A DNA stretch of 6,308 nucleotides, taken from contig JBBKVR010000151.1 of the NCBI GenBank assembly GCA_037968575.1, forward strand, positions 1-6,308. Reading direction: 5' to 3'. Below the pieces are notes generated by a model. It was not told the DNA's origin, made no database searches, and saw nothing but the letters and a program-made list of their open reading frames with translations. Numbering within the stretch: the first letter of the stretch is position 1; the number at the start of each line of letters is the position of its first letter. A program made the position numbers and the translations under genes. Shown here one piece after another: positions 1-6,226 of this stretch. Source of the DNA: UBA2137 sp037968575 (GTDB lineage Bacteria > Pseudomonadota > Alphaproteobacteria > Micavibrionales > Micavibrionaceae).

Positions 1-1
1 T

Positions 2-499
2 TTTCCTTTTTTTGGCAAAAACATCACTATTCAAATTACCAAAAACACAGACGTCAAAAGAACTAAAATCTCTTTGGATGATAATATTCTTCACATAGAA
101 ACTTATCTGGACGATATTACACCACGTATAAAACGCTGGATTAGAGATGAGACGAAAAATCGTCTTGAAAAATTGGCTTTTGAGAAAGCAGAGCAGCTCG
201 GTGAAAAACTTTCAAAAGTTAGCGTTCGTGACACGCATACACGTTGGGGCAGTTGCGGACATAAAGGTGCTATCTCATTTTCTTGGCGAATAGCTTTTGC
301 ACCCTACTCTTCCATTGATTACTTGGTCGGTCATGAAGTTGCCCATCTTAAGCATATGGATCATAGCAAAAAATTCTGGGCTACGTGTGAAACTCTATGC
401 GAAGACTATAAGCATGGAAAAAGTTGGATGCGCGCGAATGGCCTTGAGCTTATGCGCTATTGCTTTGACGAAAAGCCTCTAACGCACGATCAAGAATAA
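2..499 (+). CDS. YgjP-like (DUF45) zinc metallopeptidase, 5'-truncated by window edge
   Basis: This is the C-terminal part of a YgjP/DUF45 family protein, a predicted cytoplasmic zinc metalloprotease whose substrates are not well defined. The frame is open to the left edge with no stop. The first ATG/GTG/TTG-type start inside it is a TTG at 74, but the residues before it (FFGKN, then a beta-rich stretch) fit the family's usual region ahead of the helical part, so I read the gene as starting outside the window; about 165 residues are visible. Family hallmarks are the WGSC motif (codons at 245-256), the zinc-binding HEVAH (332-346), and the downstream DHSKKFW with a likely third His ligand at 362-364. 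The C-terminal W and G residues of the family are also present. The last 50 bp overlap ruvX on the other strand. Family assignment is firm; substrate is unknown. Confidence 0.88.
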   Translation, partial: FPFFGKNITIQITKNTDVKRTKISLDDNILHIETYLDDITPRIKRWIRDETKNRLEKLAFEKAEQLGEKLSKVSVRDTHTRWGSCGHKGAISFSWRIAFAPYSSIDYLVGHEVAHLKHMDHSKKFWATCETLCEDYKHGKSWMRANGLELMRYCFDEKPLTHDQE

Positions 500-935
500 T
501 TTTAGCGGCATATTGATCAGTTAAACCAGATTCTTTGGCTTTTCTTTTATTCACAGATTTATCCAACATTTTATCCACAGAGTCTGTGGATAAGCGCTCA
601 TCCCAAAGAAGAACGGGTAAGTTGATATTATTTTTCAACTCAGCAACAAAATCTCGGACAGACTGACAACGTCGCCCCTCACTTCCGTCCATGTTAAGTG
701 GATAACCGATAATTAAACCATCGTTCCCATATTCCTTGAGAAGTTTTTTTAAAAAATCCATATCATTCGTGAATTTTTGACGGTTGATAGTTGTGACAGC
801 TGATGAAGTGAAGGTTACAAGATTTCCTGACGCTACTCCAATTGTCTTAGTCCCAACATCAAGGGCGAGAAGAGAGGCACCCTTCCCCACTTTTTTCAAA
901 AAATCCTGTGTTTCCGTACTGGCAATGCTGGACAT
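450..935 (-). CDS. ruvX: RuvX/YqgF family RNase H-fold nuclease (putative pre-16S rRNA processing / Holliday junction resolvase)
   Basis: A 161-residue YqgF/RuvX protein. Family members have an RNase H-like fold; the E. coli protein is linked to maturation of the 5' end of 16S rRNA, and the family has also been annotated as a Holliday junction resolvase. Visible motifs are LALDVGTKTIGVA (residues 23-35, with the first acidic residue D26), the GYPLNMDGSEG loop (77-87), WDERLST (111-117, D112/E113) and a C-terminal DQYAAKIIL (from D140), so the acidic catalytic set looks complete. The N-terminus carries about 20 extra residues before the first strand compared with E. coli YqgF. The ATG at 935 has an AAGGA-type ribosome site about 10 nt upstream on the minus strand, which supports this start. 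It is transcribed divergently from gatC and convergently with the metallopeptidase gene, whose end it overlaps. Confidence 0.93.
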   Translation of the reverse strand: MSSIASTETQDFLKKVGKGASLLALDVGTKTIGVASGNLVTFTSSAVTTINRQKFTNDMDFLKKLLKEYGNDGLIIGYPLNMDGSEGRRCQSVRDFVAELKNNINLPVLLWDERLSTDSVDKMLDKSVNKRKAKESGLTDQYAAKIILDRALEAFRQSNSA

Positions 936-1005
936 TTGTGCCTAATCCTTATATTTCAATGTTATTAAGCGTTTTCTATATGATTAAGAGCAAAGGTCAA
1001 GTTTC
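936..1005. promoter_or_regulatory. Divergent intergenic region between ruvX and gatC, putative promoters
   Basis: This 70-bp AT-rich gap must hold the start signals for both ruvX (leftward) and the gatCA-gatB operon (rightward), unless ruvX is read from elsewhere. For gatC, a TATGAT at 979-984 resembles a -10 box, with a poor -35 (TTCAAT, 955-960, 18-bp spacer). For ruvX, TTGACC on the minus strand (1000-995) resembles a -35, but the best -10-like hexamer (TATAGA, 980-975) is only 14 bp away, so that pair is doubtful. A ribosome site for gatC (AAAGG, 992-996) ends 9 nt before its ATG. These are matches to consensus by eye only. Confidence 0.3.
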
Positions 1006-1287
1006 ATGGATAAGCAAACCGTTCAAAAAGTTGCAAATCTCGCTCGCCTCAATTTGAGCGAAGAACAAGAAGATCGTCTTGTGGATCAGCTTGGAAATAT
1101 TTTAGGCTTTGTTACACAACTTGAAGAAGTGAATACGGACAATGTCGAACCGTTAGCAAGCGTTGTCGATATAAAACTTCCTTTGAGGGAAGATAAAGTT
1201 ACAGATGGCGGCTATCCAGAAGCTATTCTGGTGAACGCCCCTGAAGAATCCGAAGATTATTTTGTAATTAGTAAAGTAGTTGAATAG
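1006..1287 (+). CDS. gatC: Asp/Glu-tRNA amidotransferase subunit C
   Basis: GatC is the small non-catalytic subunit of the GatCAB amidotransferase; it wraps around GatA and holds GatA and GatB together. The 93-residue length is normal. The sequence shows the family pattern: the N-terminal VANLARLNLSEEQ helix, then the LGNILGFVTQLEEVNT helix, a VEPLASV segment, and a C-terminal ending of the type NAPE...YFVISKVVE. The ATG at 1006 is preceded by AAAGG with a 9-nt gap, a good ribosome site. It is the first gene of the rightward operon, with gatA beginning 6 nt after its TAG stop. Confidence 0.95.
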   Translation: MDKQTVQKVANLARLNLSEEQEDRLVDQLGNILGFVTQLEEVNTDNVEPLASVVDIKLPLREDKVTDGGYPEAILVNAPEESEDYFVISKVVE

Positions 1288-1293
1288 AGACAC

Positions 1294-2781
1294 ATGACAG
1301 ACTTAACATCCCTTACCATACGCGAAGCTCTTGATGGATTAAAATCCAAAAGCTTTACAGCGACTGAGCTTACCGAAGCACACATTAAGGCAATAGAAGA
1401 GAATAAAAATCTCAATGCCTTTATTGTTGATACTACTGACCAAGCTCTGGAACAGGCAAAAAAATCAGATGAGAGATACGCATCTGATAGTTCATTACCA
1501 TTAGACGGCATTCCGCTTGGAATTAAAGATTTGTTTTGCACAAAAAATGTTCAAACAACTGCAGGAAGTCATATTTTAGAAGGCTTTAAACCCCAATATG
1601 AATCTACTGTTACATCACATCTTTTAAGAGACGGCTCTGTTTTCTTAGGCAAAACAAATCTCGATGAATTTGCTATGGGGTCAGCAAACACAACAAGTTA
1701 CTTTGGCAATGTCATTAACCCATGGAAACGCAATGACGGCGGGAACGCCGAGCTTGTTCCTGGTGGTTCGTCAGGTGGCTCAGCAGCCGCGGTTGCGGCA
1801 AAGCTTTGCATGGGCTCAACAGGGACGGATACAGGTGGCTCCATCCGTCAACCTGCAAGTTTCTGCGGAATTGCAGGAATAAAACCCACATATGGGCGTT
1901 GTTCGCGTTGGGGTGTGGTTGCTTTTTCTTCTTCTCTTGATCAACCAGGCTCATTTGCCAGAACAGTTGAAGATTCTGCCCTTCTTTTAAATTCCATGTC
2001 AGGACATGATCCAAAGGATTCAACATCTGCCAATATTGATGTTCCTGATTTTACTTCGAAACTTGAAACATCATTAAAAGGTCTTCGGATTGGTATTCCA
2101 AAAGAATACCGCATGGATGGCATGCCTCAAGATATTGAAGATTTGTGGCAAAAAGGTATTGAGTGGATGAAGTCTGAAGGTGCAGAGATTGTTGATGTGT
2201 CTCTTCCACATACGAAATACGCACTTCCGACTTATTATATTATTGCCCCCGCTGAAGCCTCTTCAAATCTCGCGCGTTATGACGGTGTTCGTTATGGACT
2301 TCGTGCGCCAGGTGAAGATATTTTAGAGACTTATAAAAATACCCGTGCCGAAGGTTTTGGTGAGGAAGTTATCCGTCGCATTATGATTGGGACTTATGTT
2401 CTCTCTGCTGGTTACTATGATGCTTATTATATCAAGGCACAAAAAGTCCGTCGTTTAATCAGTGAAGATTTCACAAAAGCCTACGAGAAATGTGATGTAC
2501 TCCTAACACCGACAGCGCCGAGTGCGGCATTTGCCATTGGTGAAAACGAAGACGATCCAATCAAGATGTACTTGAACGACGTATTTACTGTACCCGCCTC
2601 TATAGCTGGTCTTCCTGGAATGTCTGTTCCTGCAGGATTTGATAAACAGGGTCTTCCACTTGGTCTTCAAATTTTAGGTAAAGCTTGGGATGAAGAGACC
2701 ATTCTACAAGTTGGTCACAGATTGGAAAAAGCAGCGGCGCTTGATTTAAATCCTTATAAGACTGCATCAAAAGCTGCATGA
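1294..2781 (+). CDS. gatA: Asp/Glu-tRNA amidotransferase subunit A (glutaminase)
   Basis: GatA is the amidase-signature subunit that hydrolyses glutamine and passes the ammonia to GatB for amidation of misacylated Glu-tRNA(Gln) and/or Asp-tRNA(Asn). The 495-residue length is usual. The Ser-cisSer-Lys catalytic set is visible: K78 in GIPLGIKDL, S159 in PGGSSGGSAAA and S183 in TDTGGSIRQP; the 24-residue spacing of the two serines matches S. aureus GatA as I recall it. The following GIKPTYGRCSRWG stretch is typical of alphaproteobacterial GatA. The start at 1294 lies 6 nt after gatC with only a weak GAGA-like site, so translation probably depends partly on coupling. The TGA stop overlaps the ATG of the next gene in an ATGA. 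Confidence 0.97.
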   Translation: MTDLTSLTIREALDGLKSKSFTATELTEAHIKAIEENKNLNAFIVDTTDQALEQAKKSDERYASDSSLPLDGIPLGIKDLFCTKNVQTTAGSHILEGFKPQYESTVTSHLLRDGSVFLGKTNLDEFAMGSANTTSYFGNVINPWKRNDGGNAELVPGGSSGGSAAAVAAKLCMGSTGTDTGGSIRQPASFCGIAGIKPTYGRCSRWGVVAFSSSLDQPGSFARTVEDSALLLNSMSGHDPKDSTSANIDVPDFTSKLETSLKGLRIGIPKEYRMDGMPQDIEDLWQKGIEWMKSEGAEIVDVSLPHTKYALPTYYIIAPAEASSNLARYDGVRYGLRAPGEDILETYKNTRAEGFGEEVIRRIMIGTYVLSAGYYDAYYIKAQKVRRLISEDFTKAYEKCDVLLTPTAPSAAFAIGENEDDPIKMYLNDVFTVPASIAGLPGMSVPAGFDKQGLPLGLQILGKAWDEETILQVGHRLEKAAALDLNPYKTASKAA

Positions 2782-3428
2782 GAGTCTTAAGTATTTTTTT
2801 CGGACTATTCTTACTGCTGTCAGTTTTCACTACAGCACAAACTACTCATGCTCAAAAAACCCAGACCCAAGAAGATTTATTCATTGAGCAAATAGCAGAA
2901 GAGCGCGTTTCTCCAAGGACAGCTGCTATTTACATGGATAAATGTCTCTCCAAAATTCCCCGTAGATTCACACCCTCTGCCCATGAAGATTTTTGCACTT
3001 GTTCCGCCGCGCACATACGTCTTTACATGAATAATGGTGATTTGAACAATTTAAACAAAAAAGGTGCACGAACACCTGGTAATGAGTCATTCGAAAAGTA
3101 TGTGACAAAGGTTATTATGCCTTGTATGGAAGGTCCAATTGTTGATATTACCTATGTATCTTGTGTAGAGGACAGAAGTAACTCTCCCTTCATTTATCAC
3201 ATCCCAAAATACTGCCAGTGCGTTGGTCAACAGCTTGTTCCGTTTGTAAAAAATCAAGGCGCTGTTACTTCTTTGCTCAATATGGCAAAATACCCGAAGG
3301 ATTATAAAGACCCTTTAGATGCGCTATTGAGCAGTGTGGAATTGAACCGAGCACGCAATGCAGGCTATAAACAATGTATAAAAACATATATGGGATCAGA
3401 CCCCAAAGTGAGAGGAATATCACAATGA
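2778..3428 (+). CDS. Secreted eight-cysteine protein of unknown function (paralog 1)
   Basis: I do not recognise this 216-residue protein. A Sec signal peptide is clear: MR, then a hydrophobic run (residues 3-18), and a THA cleavage site after A25, so the mature protein is periplasmic or exported. There is no lipobox and no later membrane segment. It has eight cysteines: C56, C73, C75, C116, C129, C146, C148 and C200. The pattern C-x16-CxC-x40-C is followed after 12 residues by C-x16-CxC-x51-C, which suggests two copies of a four-cysteine unit. The even count and export suggest disulfides; metal binding through the CxC pairs is an alternative. The start ATG overlaps the gatA stop (ATGA) and has no evident ribosome site, so it is probably translationally coupled to gatA. 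It is paralogous to the next gene, sharing the order of all eight cysteines and a PCME-x-PI-x-D segment. Confidence 0.85.
   Translation: MRVLSIFFGLFLLLSVFTTAQTTHAQKTQTQEDLFIEQIAEERVSPRTAAIYMDKCLSKIPRRFTPSAHEDFCTCSAAHIRLYMNNGDLNNLNKKGARTPGNESFEKYVTKVIMPCMEGPIVDITYVSCVEDRSNSPFIYHIPKYCQCVGQQLVPFVKNQGAVTSLLNMAKYPKDYKDPLDALLSSVELNRARNAGYKQCIKTYMGSDPKVRGISQ
3411..3416 (+). promoter_or_regulatory. Ribosome binding site fixing the start of the second cysteine-rich gene
   Basis: AGAGGA lies 8 nt before the ATG at 3425, an ideal distance. The open frame can be extended to an ATG at 3374, but that start lacks a good site and would place 17 polar residues in front of an otherwise perfect signal peptide. 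The site lies inside the end of the upstream gene. Confidence 0.75.
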
Positions 3429-3967
3429 AAATTTTCTACGGATTACTAGCACTTGTTATTTTAACTATGGGCACCTCACCCGCAAATGCCCAAACTGCAA
3501 TTTCACAAAAGGCAGCAACCGATTATTATCAGAGTTGTCTAACAAAAACAGATGAGCGCATTACGCCACAAACACAGGATATTTTTTGTAAGTGTACGGC
3601 TACATACATGCAAAAAAGTATGTCCGTTCAAGATGTCCAAGCCATGGCTCTTCAAAACCAAACTGGGCGGAACGCTCTGAATAAAATGCTAACCAATGTT
3701 TATGCACCCTGCATGGAATTTCCTATCCGCGACATGGTATTTCAAAAATGTACAAAGGACGCCTATCAAGCAGGGCAAAAGATTTGTAGTTGCCTGTCCA
3801 CTAACATGGCAAATTACGTTAAGGAGAGAGCGGGCGCAGAGTTACCCGCTATTTTAGCAGCTAATCCAAATTTAACCGACCCTATGGAAGCAATCGTTTC
3901 AAGCCCTTCTTATGAGCAAGCCGAGAAACGCATTGTATTGGGTTGTATTCAAGGCGAATATAATTAA
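3425..3967 (+). CDS. Secreted eight-cysteine protein of unknown function (paralog 2)
   Basis: A 180-residue protein that I do not recognise, clearly related to the gene before it. It begins with a signal peptide: K2, a hydrophobic stretch of roughly residues 3-16, and an ANA cleavage site after A22. The eight cysteines are C38, C55, C57, C96, C109, C121, C123 and C174. They follow the same order as the upstream paralog: C-x16-CxC-x38-C, 12 residues, then C-x11-CxC-x50-C. Shared segments include CL-x-K ahead of an R-x-TP, F-C-x-C, P-C-M-E-x-P-I-x-D and a late SS...CI. The start at 3425 is chosen over 3374 because of the AGAGGA site and the signal peptide. The ATG overlaps the upstream stop as ATGA. 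gatB starts 14 nt after its TAA. Function is unknown; export and probable disulfide bonding are inferred. Confidence 0.85.
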   Translation: MKIFYGLLALVILTMGTSPANAQTAISQKAATDYYQSCLTKTDERITPQTQDIFCKCTATYMQKSMSVQDVQAMALQNQTGRNALNKMLTNVYAPCMEFPIRDMVFQKCTKDAYQAGQKICSCLSTNMANYVKERAGAELPAILAANPNLTDPMEAIVSSPSYEQAEKRIVLGCIQGEYN

Positions 3968-3981
3968 CGGAGTACAAATTT

Positions 3982-5433
3982 ATGGGTATGACTATCAAAG
4001 GTGAAACTGGCGAATGGGAAATGGTCATTGGGCTGGAAGTCCACGCCCAAATTACCGCTAATTCCAAGCTATTTTCAGGCGCCTCCACAGAGTTTGGTGC
4101 TGCACCTAATTCACAGGTTTCGTTTGTTGATGCGGGGATGCCTGGGATGTTGCCCGTTCTCAATGAATATTGTGTTGAGCAAGCCGTTCGTACGGGACTT
4201 GGACTAAACGCTGAAATTCATAACAGATCGGTTTTTTCACGTAAGAACTATTTCTACCCTGACTTGCCAACTGGCTATCAAATCACACAATTCGAACATC
4301 CTATCGTTGGTACAGGTGCAATTGAAATCGACTTACCTGATGGTACTGTCAAAAATATTGGCATTACCCGCCTACACCTTGAACAAGATGCGGGAAAATC
4401 TATTCACGATATGCACCCAACAAAATCCTACATTGATTTAAACCGTGCAGGTTGCGCCCTAATGGAGATTGTGTCCGAGCCAGATATGCGTGGGCCTGAT
4501 GAGGCGGTAGCTTATGTTTCCAAAATTCGTATGATTTTACGTTACTTAGGAACATGTGACGGGAATATGGAAGAAGGCTCTATGCGTGCAGATGTGAATC
4601 TATCTCTTCGCAGACTTGGCGAAACAGAACTAGGAACGCGGTGTGAAATGAAAAACGTGAACTCCTTAAAGGCTGTTCAGCAATGTATCGAATATGAAGC
4701 ACAACGGCAGTTAGAAATTTTAGAGAATGGTGGAACGATTGATCAGGAAACACGCCTGTGGGATCCTTCAAAGATGGAGACACGCACCATGCGTTCCAAA
4801 GAAGATGCACATGATTATCGTTACTTCCCCTGCCCTGACCTTCTCCCGTTAGAGATTGAAAGCAAATGGGTCAATGAAATTAAGGAAACGCTTCCTGAGC
4901 TACCTGATCAGAAGAAACACCGTTTCATGCAGGATTATGAGCTTAGCCTTTATGATGCTTCCGTGTTAATTGCTGAGCGTTCCCGTGCCGAATATTACGA
5001 AACGGTCGCCAAAGGACGAGATGCTAAATTAGCAGCTAACTGGGTTCTTAATGAATTGCTTGGTATTTTGAACAAGGACGGGAAATCTCTTTCTGAGAGT
5101 CCTTTTTCTGCCGAACAGCTTGGTGGCTTAATTGATTTGATTTCCGACAACACGATATCAGGAAAAATTGCCAAGGATGTTTTTGCAGAGATGATGAAAA
5201 CGGGTAAAGATGCCTCCATCATTGTGGAAGAAAAAGGACTTAAGCAAGTCACAGATACAGGGGCTATCGAAGCTGTCGTTGATGAAGTCTTGGCTGAAAA
5301 TCCAGATAACGTGGAAAAATATCGTGGTGGTAAAGAGCAGCTCTTTGGTTTCTTTGTTGGTCAAGTGATGAAAAAATCACAAGGGAAAGCCAACCCAGCC
5401 ATCGTTAATGAGTTACTCAAGAAAAAACTCTGA
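3982..5433 (+). CDS. gatB: Asp/Glu-tRNA amidotransferase subunit B
   Basis: GatB binds the misacylated tRNA, activates the Glu or Asp side chain with ATP, and uses the ammonia delivered from GatA to make Gln-tRNA(Gln) and/or Asn-tRNA(Asn). The 483-residue length is normal. The GatB/PET112 cradle domain fills roughly the first 300 residues: VIGLEVHAQ (E19, H21, near the known metal site), RKNYFYPDLPTGYQI (88-102), LHLEQDAGKS (131-140), MEIVSEPD (E162) and DYRYFPCPDL. The C-terminal helical Yqey/tail domain follows, with NWVLNELLG, the SGKIAKDVF segment and a GQVMKKSQGKANP ending. The ATG at 3982 has a GGAG site 9 nt upstream; the ATG two codons later is placed less well. It is separated from gatA by the two secreted-protein genes but stays in the same tight run. 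Confidence 0.97.
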   Translation: MGMTIKGETGEWEMVIGLEVHAQITANSKLFSGASTEFGAAPNSQVSFVDAGMPGMLPVLNEYCVEQAVRTGLGLNAEIHNRSVFSRKNYFYPDLPTGYQITQFEHPIVGTGAIEIDLPDGTVKNIGITRLHLEQDAGKSIHDMHPTKSYIDLNRAGCALMEIVSEPDMRGPDEAVAYVSKIRMILRYLGTCDGNMEEGSMRADVNLSLRRLGETELGTRCEMKNVNSLKAVQQCIEYEAQRQLEILENGGTIDQETRLWDPSKMETRTMRSKEDAHDYRYFPCPDLLPLEIESKWVNEIKETLPELPDQKKHRFMQDYELSLYDASVLIAERSRAEYYETVAKGRDAKLAANWVLNELLGILNKDGKSLSESPFSAEQLGGLIDLISDNTISGKIAKDVFAEMMKTGKDASIIVEEKGLKQVTDTGAIEAVVDEVLAENPDNVEKYRGGKEQLFGFFVGQVMKKSQGKANPAIVNELLKKKL

Positions 5434-5459
5434 CCTTATTAAGAATTTCCTTATATAAA
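5430..5459 (+). promoter_or_regulatory. Possible promoter for the TerD-family gene
   Basis: A CTGACC hexamer (5430-5435, overlapping the gatB stop) and a TATAAA (5454-5459) are separated by 18 bp and match the sigma-70 consensus at 4/6 and 5/6 positions. Initiation would be expected near 5466, giving a leader of about 40 nt. The 70-bp gap between gatB and the next gene has no GC-rich hairpin followed by a T-run, so read-through from gatB is equally possible. Confidence 0.3.
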
Positions 5460-5503
5460 ACAGATATATAGCGTTTTGTGTCTAACTTTGCTATTCTTTG
5501 GAC

Positions 5504-6091
5504 ATGGCAAAGCCGACTCCAATCAAAATTGAAAACGATTTACTACATGTAGGCCTTAGTTGGGATCCCAATCAGGTGGTCACAACAGTTGACCGCGTCA
5601 AAAATATGATGGGTCAAAACAAGATTACATTCGACCTTGATATTGCCTGCTATGTCTATGGTCCAGATAACGGATTTCTTGATTATATTTCAGGAATACC
5701 AGGTGAAATGGTTGATAAATCTGGCTGTATTCGTCACAGCGGTGATAACCGTGATGGCGTAGGTGACGGTGATGATGAACATATTGCTATCGATCTACCA
5801 TGCTCTCCCTCATATATTGAGACACTTATTTTTGTTGTTGAGGTTGCAAGTGCTCATGCGTTTAAAGATATTATAGAACCAACCACACAAATCACTGCTG
5901 AAGAAACAAAGAAAGTTCTCTATCAAACTCGTCTTGCACGAGACGGTAAAGGCGATAGTTCAGCTTGCGTGTCTTTTAAAATTAAGCGTGGCGACACTAT
6001 GGGAGACTGGTTTATACATCCTCTCGAAGAGTTTCTAGACCACGAACATATTGAAGATTGGGCAGAAACTTTACGAACCTATCTCGATTAG
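5504..6091 (+). CDS. TerD-family protein (tellurium-resistance/stress domain)
   Basis: A 195-residue TerD-domain protein. The family, in Ter operons and as stand-alone copies, has a beta-sandwich fold with calcium sites and is linked to tellurite, phage and general stress responses; the molecular activity is unsettled. Visible family signatures are VGLSWDPN (16-23), TFDLDIACYVYG (42-53), HSGDNRDGVGDGDDEHIAIDL (78-98), whose clustered acidic residues fit calcium binding, and a late GDWFIHPL (167-174). The C-terminus (about 175-195) is acidic and lacks the glycine-rich ending I would expect from classical TerD. The start is taken as ATG 5504; a TTG two codons earlier (5498) is possible but neither has a good ribosome site. 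It stands alone: no terA, terB, terC or terZ is present in the window. Confidence 0.85.
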   Translation: MAKPTPIKIENDLLHVGLSWDPNQVVTTVDRVKNMMGQNKITFDLDIACYVYGPDNGFLDYISGIPGEMVDKSGCIRHSGDNRDGVGDGDDEHIAIDLPCSPSYIETLIFVVEVASAHAFKDIIEPTTQITAEETKKVLYQTRLARDGKGDSSACVSFKIKRGDTMGDWFIHPLEEFLDHEHIEDWAETLRTYLD

Positions 6092-6103
6092 TACTTTCCC
6101 TAC

Positions 6104-6130
6104 TTGATAGCCTTATAAACATCTGATAAA
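6104..6130 (+). promoter_or_regulatory. Possible promoter upstream of the tRNA-Ser leader
   Basis: TTGATA (6104-6109) matches the -35 consensus at 5/6. A GATAAA at 6125-6130 (spacer 15) or a TAAATC shifted by two (spacer 17) are the only nearby -10 candidates, and both are weak. Initiation near 6137 would transcribe the structured repeat element ahead of the tRNA. Judged by eye. Confidence 0.25.
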
Positions 6131-6145
6131 TCATACGTTCCAAAG

Positions 6146-6203
6146 TGGTGTCGTGGCCGCCAAGCCGAAAGGCGATGGTTATTATTAGTGAGGTCACGAA
6201 CCA
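6146..6203 (+). other. Structured leader element containing a copy of the tRNA-Ser 5' end
   Basis: The RNA from this stretch can fold into a two-stem structure. An outer stem pairs 6146-6158 with 6192-6203: twelve base pairs with one bulged G at 6150 and one G-U. A stacked inner hairpin pairs 6159-6162 with 6176-6179 and 6164-6166 with 6171-6173, closed by a GAAA tetraloop at 6167-6170. Twelve unpaired, mostly A/U bases (6180-6191) lie between the inner hairpin and the 3' strand of the outer stem. Bases 6147-6159 are identical to the first 13 bases of the downstream tRNA. No T-run follows, so it is not a standard terminator, and there is no T-arm or anticodon arm, so it is not a functional tRNA. 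It may be a decayed partial tRNA duplicate or a leader structure; I do not recognise it as a known riboswitch class. Confidence 0.5.
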
Positions 6204-6226
6204 TATATAATGAGGTGTCGTGGCCG
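6147..6226 (+). repeat. 13-bp direct repeat of the tRNA-Ser 5' end, with an antisense copy between
   Basis: GGTGTCGTGGCCG occurs at 6147-6159 and again as the first 13 bases of tRNA-Ser at 6214-6226, starting 67 bp apart. Between them, 6192-6202 is complementary to both copies apart from one bulged G and one G-U pair. The spacer therefore holds a direct repeat and an overlapping inverted repeat. Similarity between the copies fades after the 13 bases, although AAGGC and GGTT blocks recur at similar offsets. Confidence 0.8.

Noticed and set aside
74..499. TTG at 74 as the true start of the metallopeptidase gene
   Set aside because: The frame stays open to the window edge and the upstream residues fit the family, so the gene is truncated by the window.
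3374..3424. Upstream ATG for the second cysteine-rich gene
   Set aside because: It would add 17 polar residues before a clear signal peptide; the ATG at 3425 has the AGAGGA site and the ATGA overlap.
4384..4386. Gln135 in GatB where S. aureus has a second Glu (LHLEQDAG against LHMEEDAG)
   Set aside because: The neighbouring Glu134 is kept, and from memory the EQ form is common in proteobacterial GatB, so it does not suggest a defective enzyme.
5457..5477. AAAAC/GTTTT inverted repeat as a gatB terminator
   Set aside because: The stem is five mostly A-T pairs with an 11-nt loop and no T-run, too weak for an intrinsic terminator.
6146..6203. Fluoride-type or other known riboswitch
   Set aside because: A short GGCGATGG stretch recalls the fluoride class, but the expected layout is not met and a tRNA follows, not a transporter gene. 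The match to the tRNA 5' end explains the sequence better.
6206..6211. Perfect TATAAT just before tRNA-Ser
   Set aside because: Only two bases separate it from the tRNA 5' end, so initiation would fall inside the mature tRNA. It more likely forms part of a hairpin loop or is chance.
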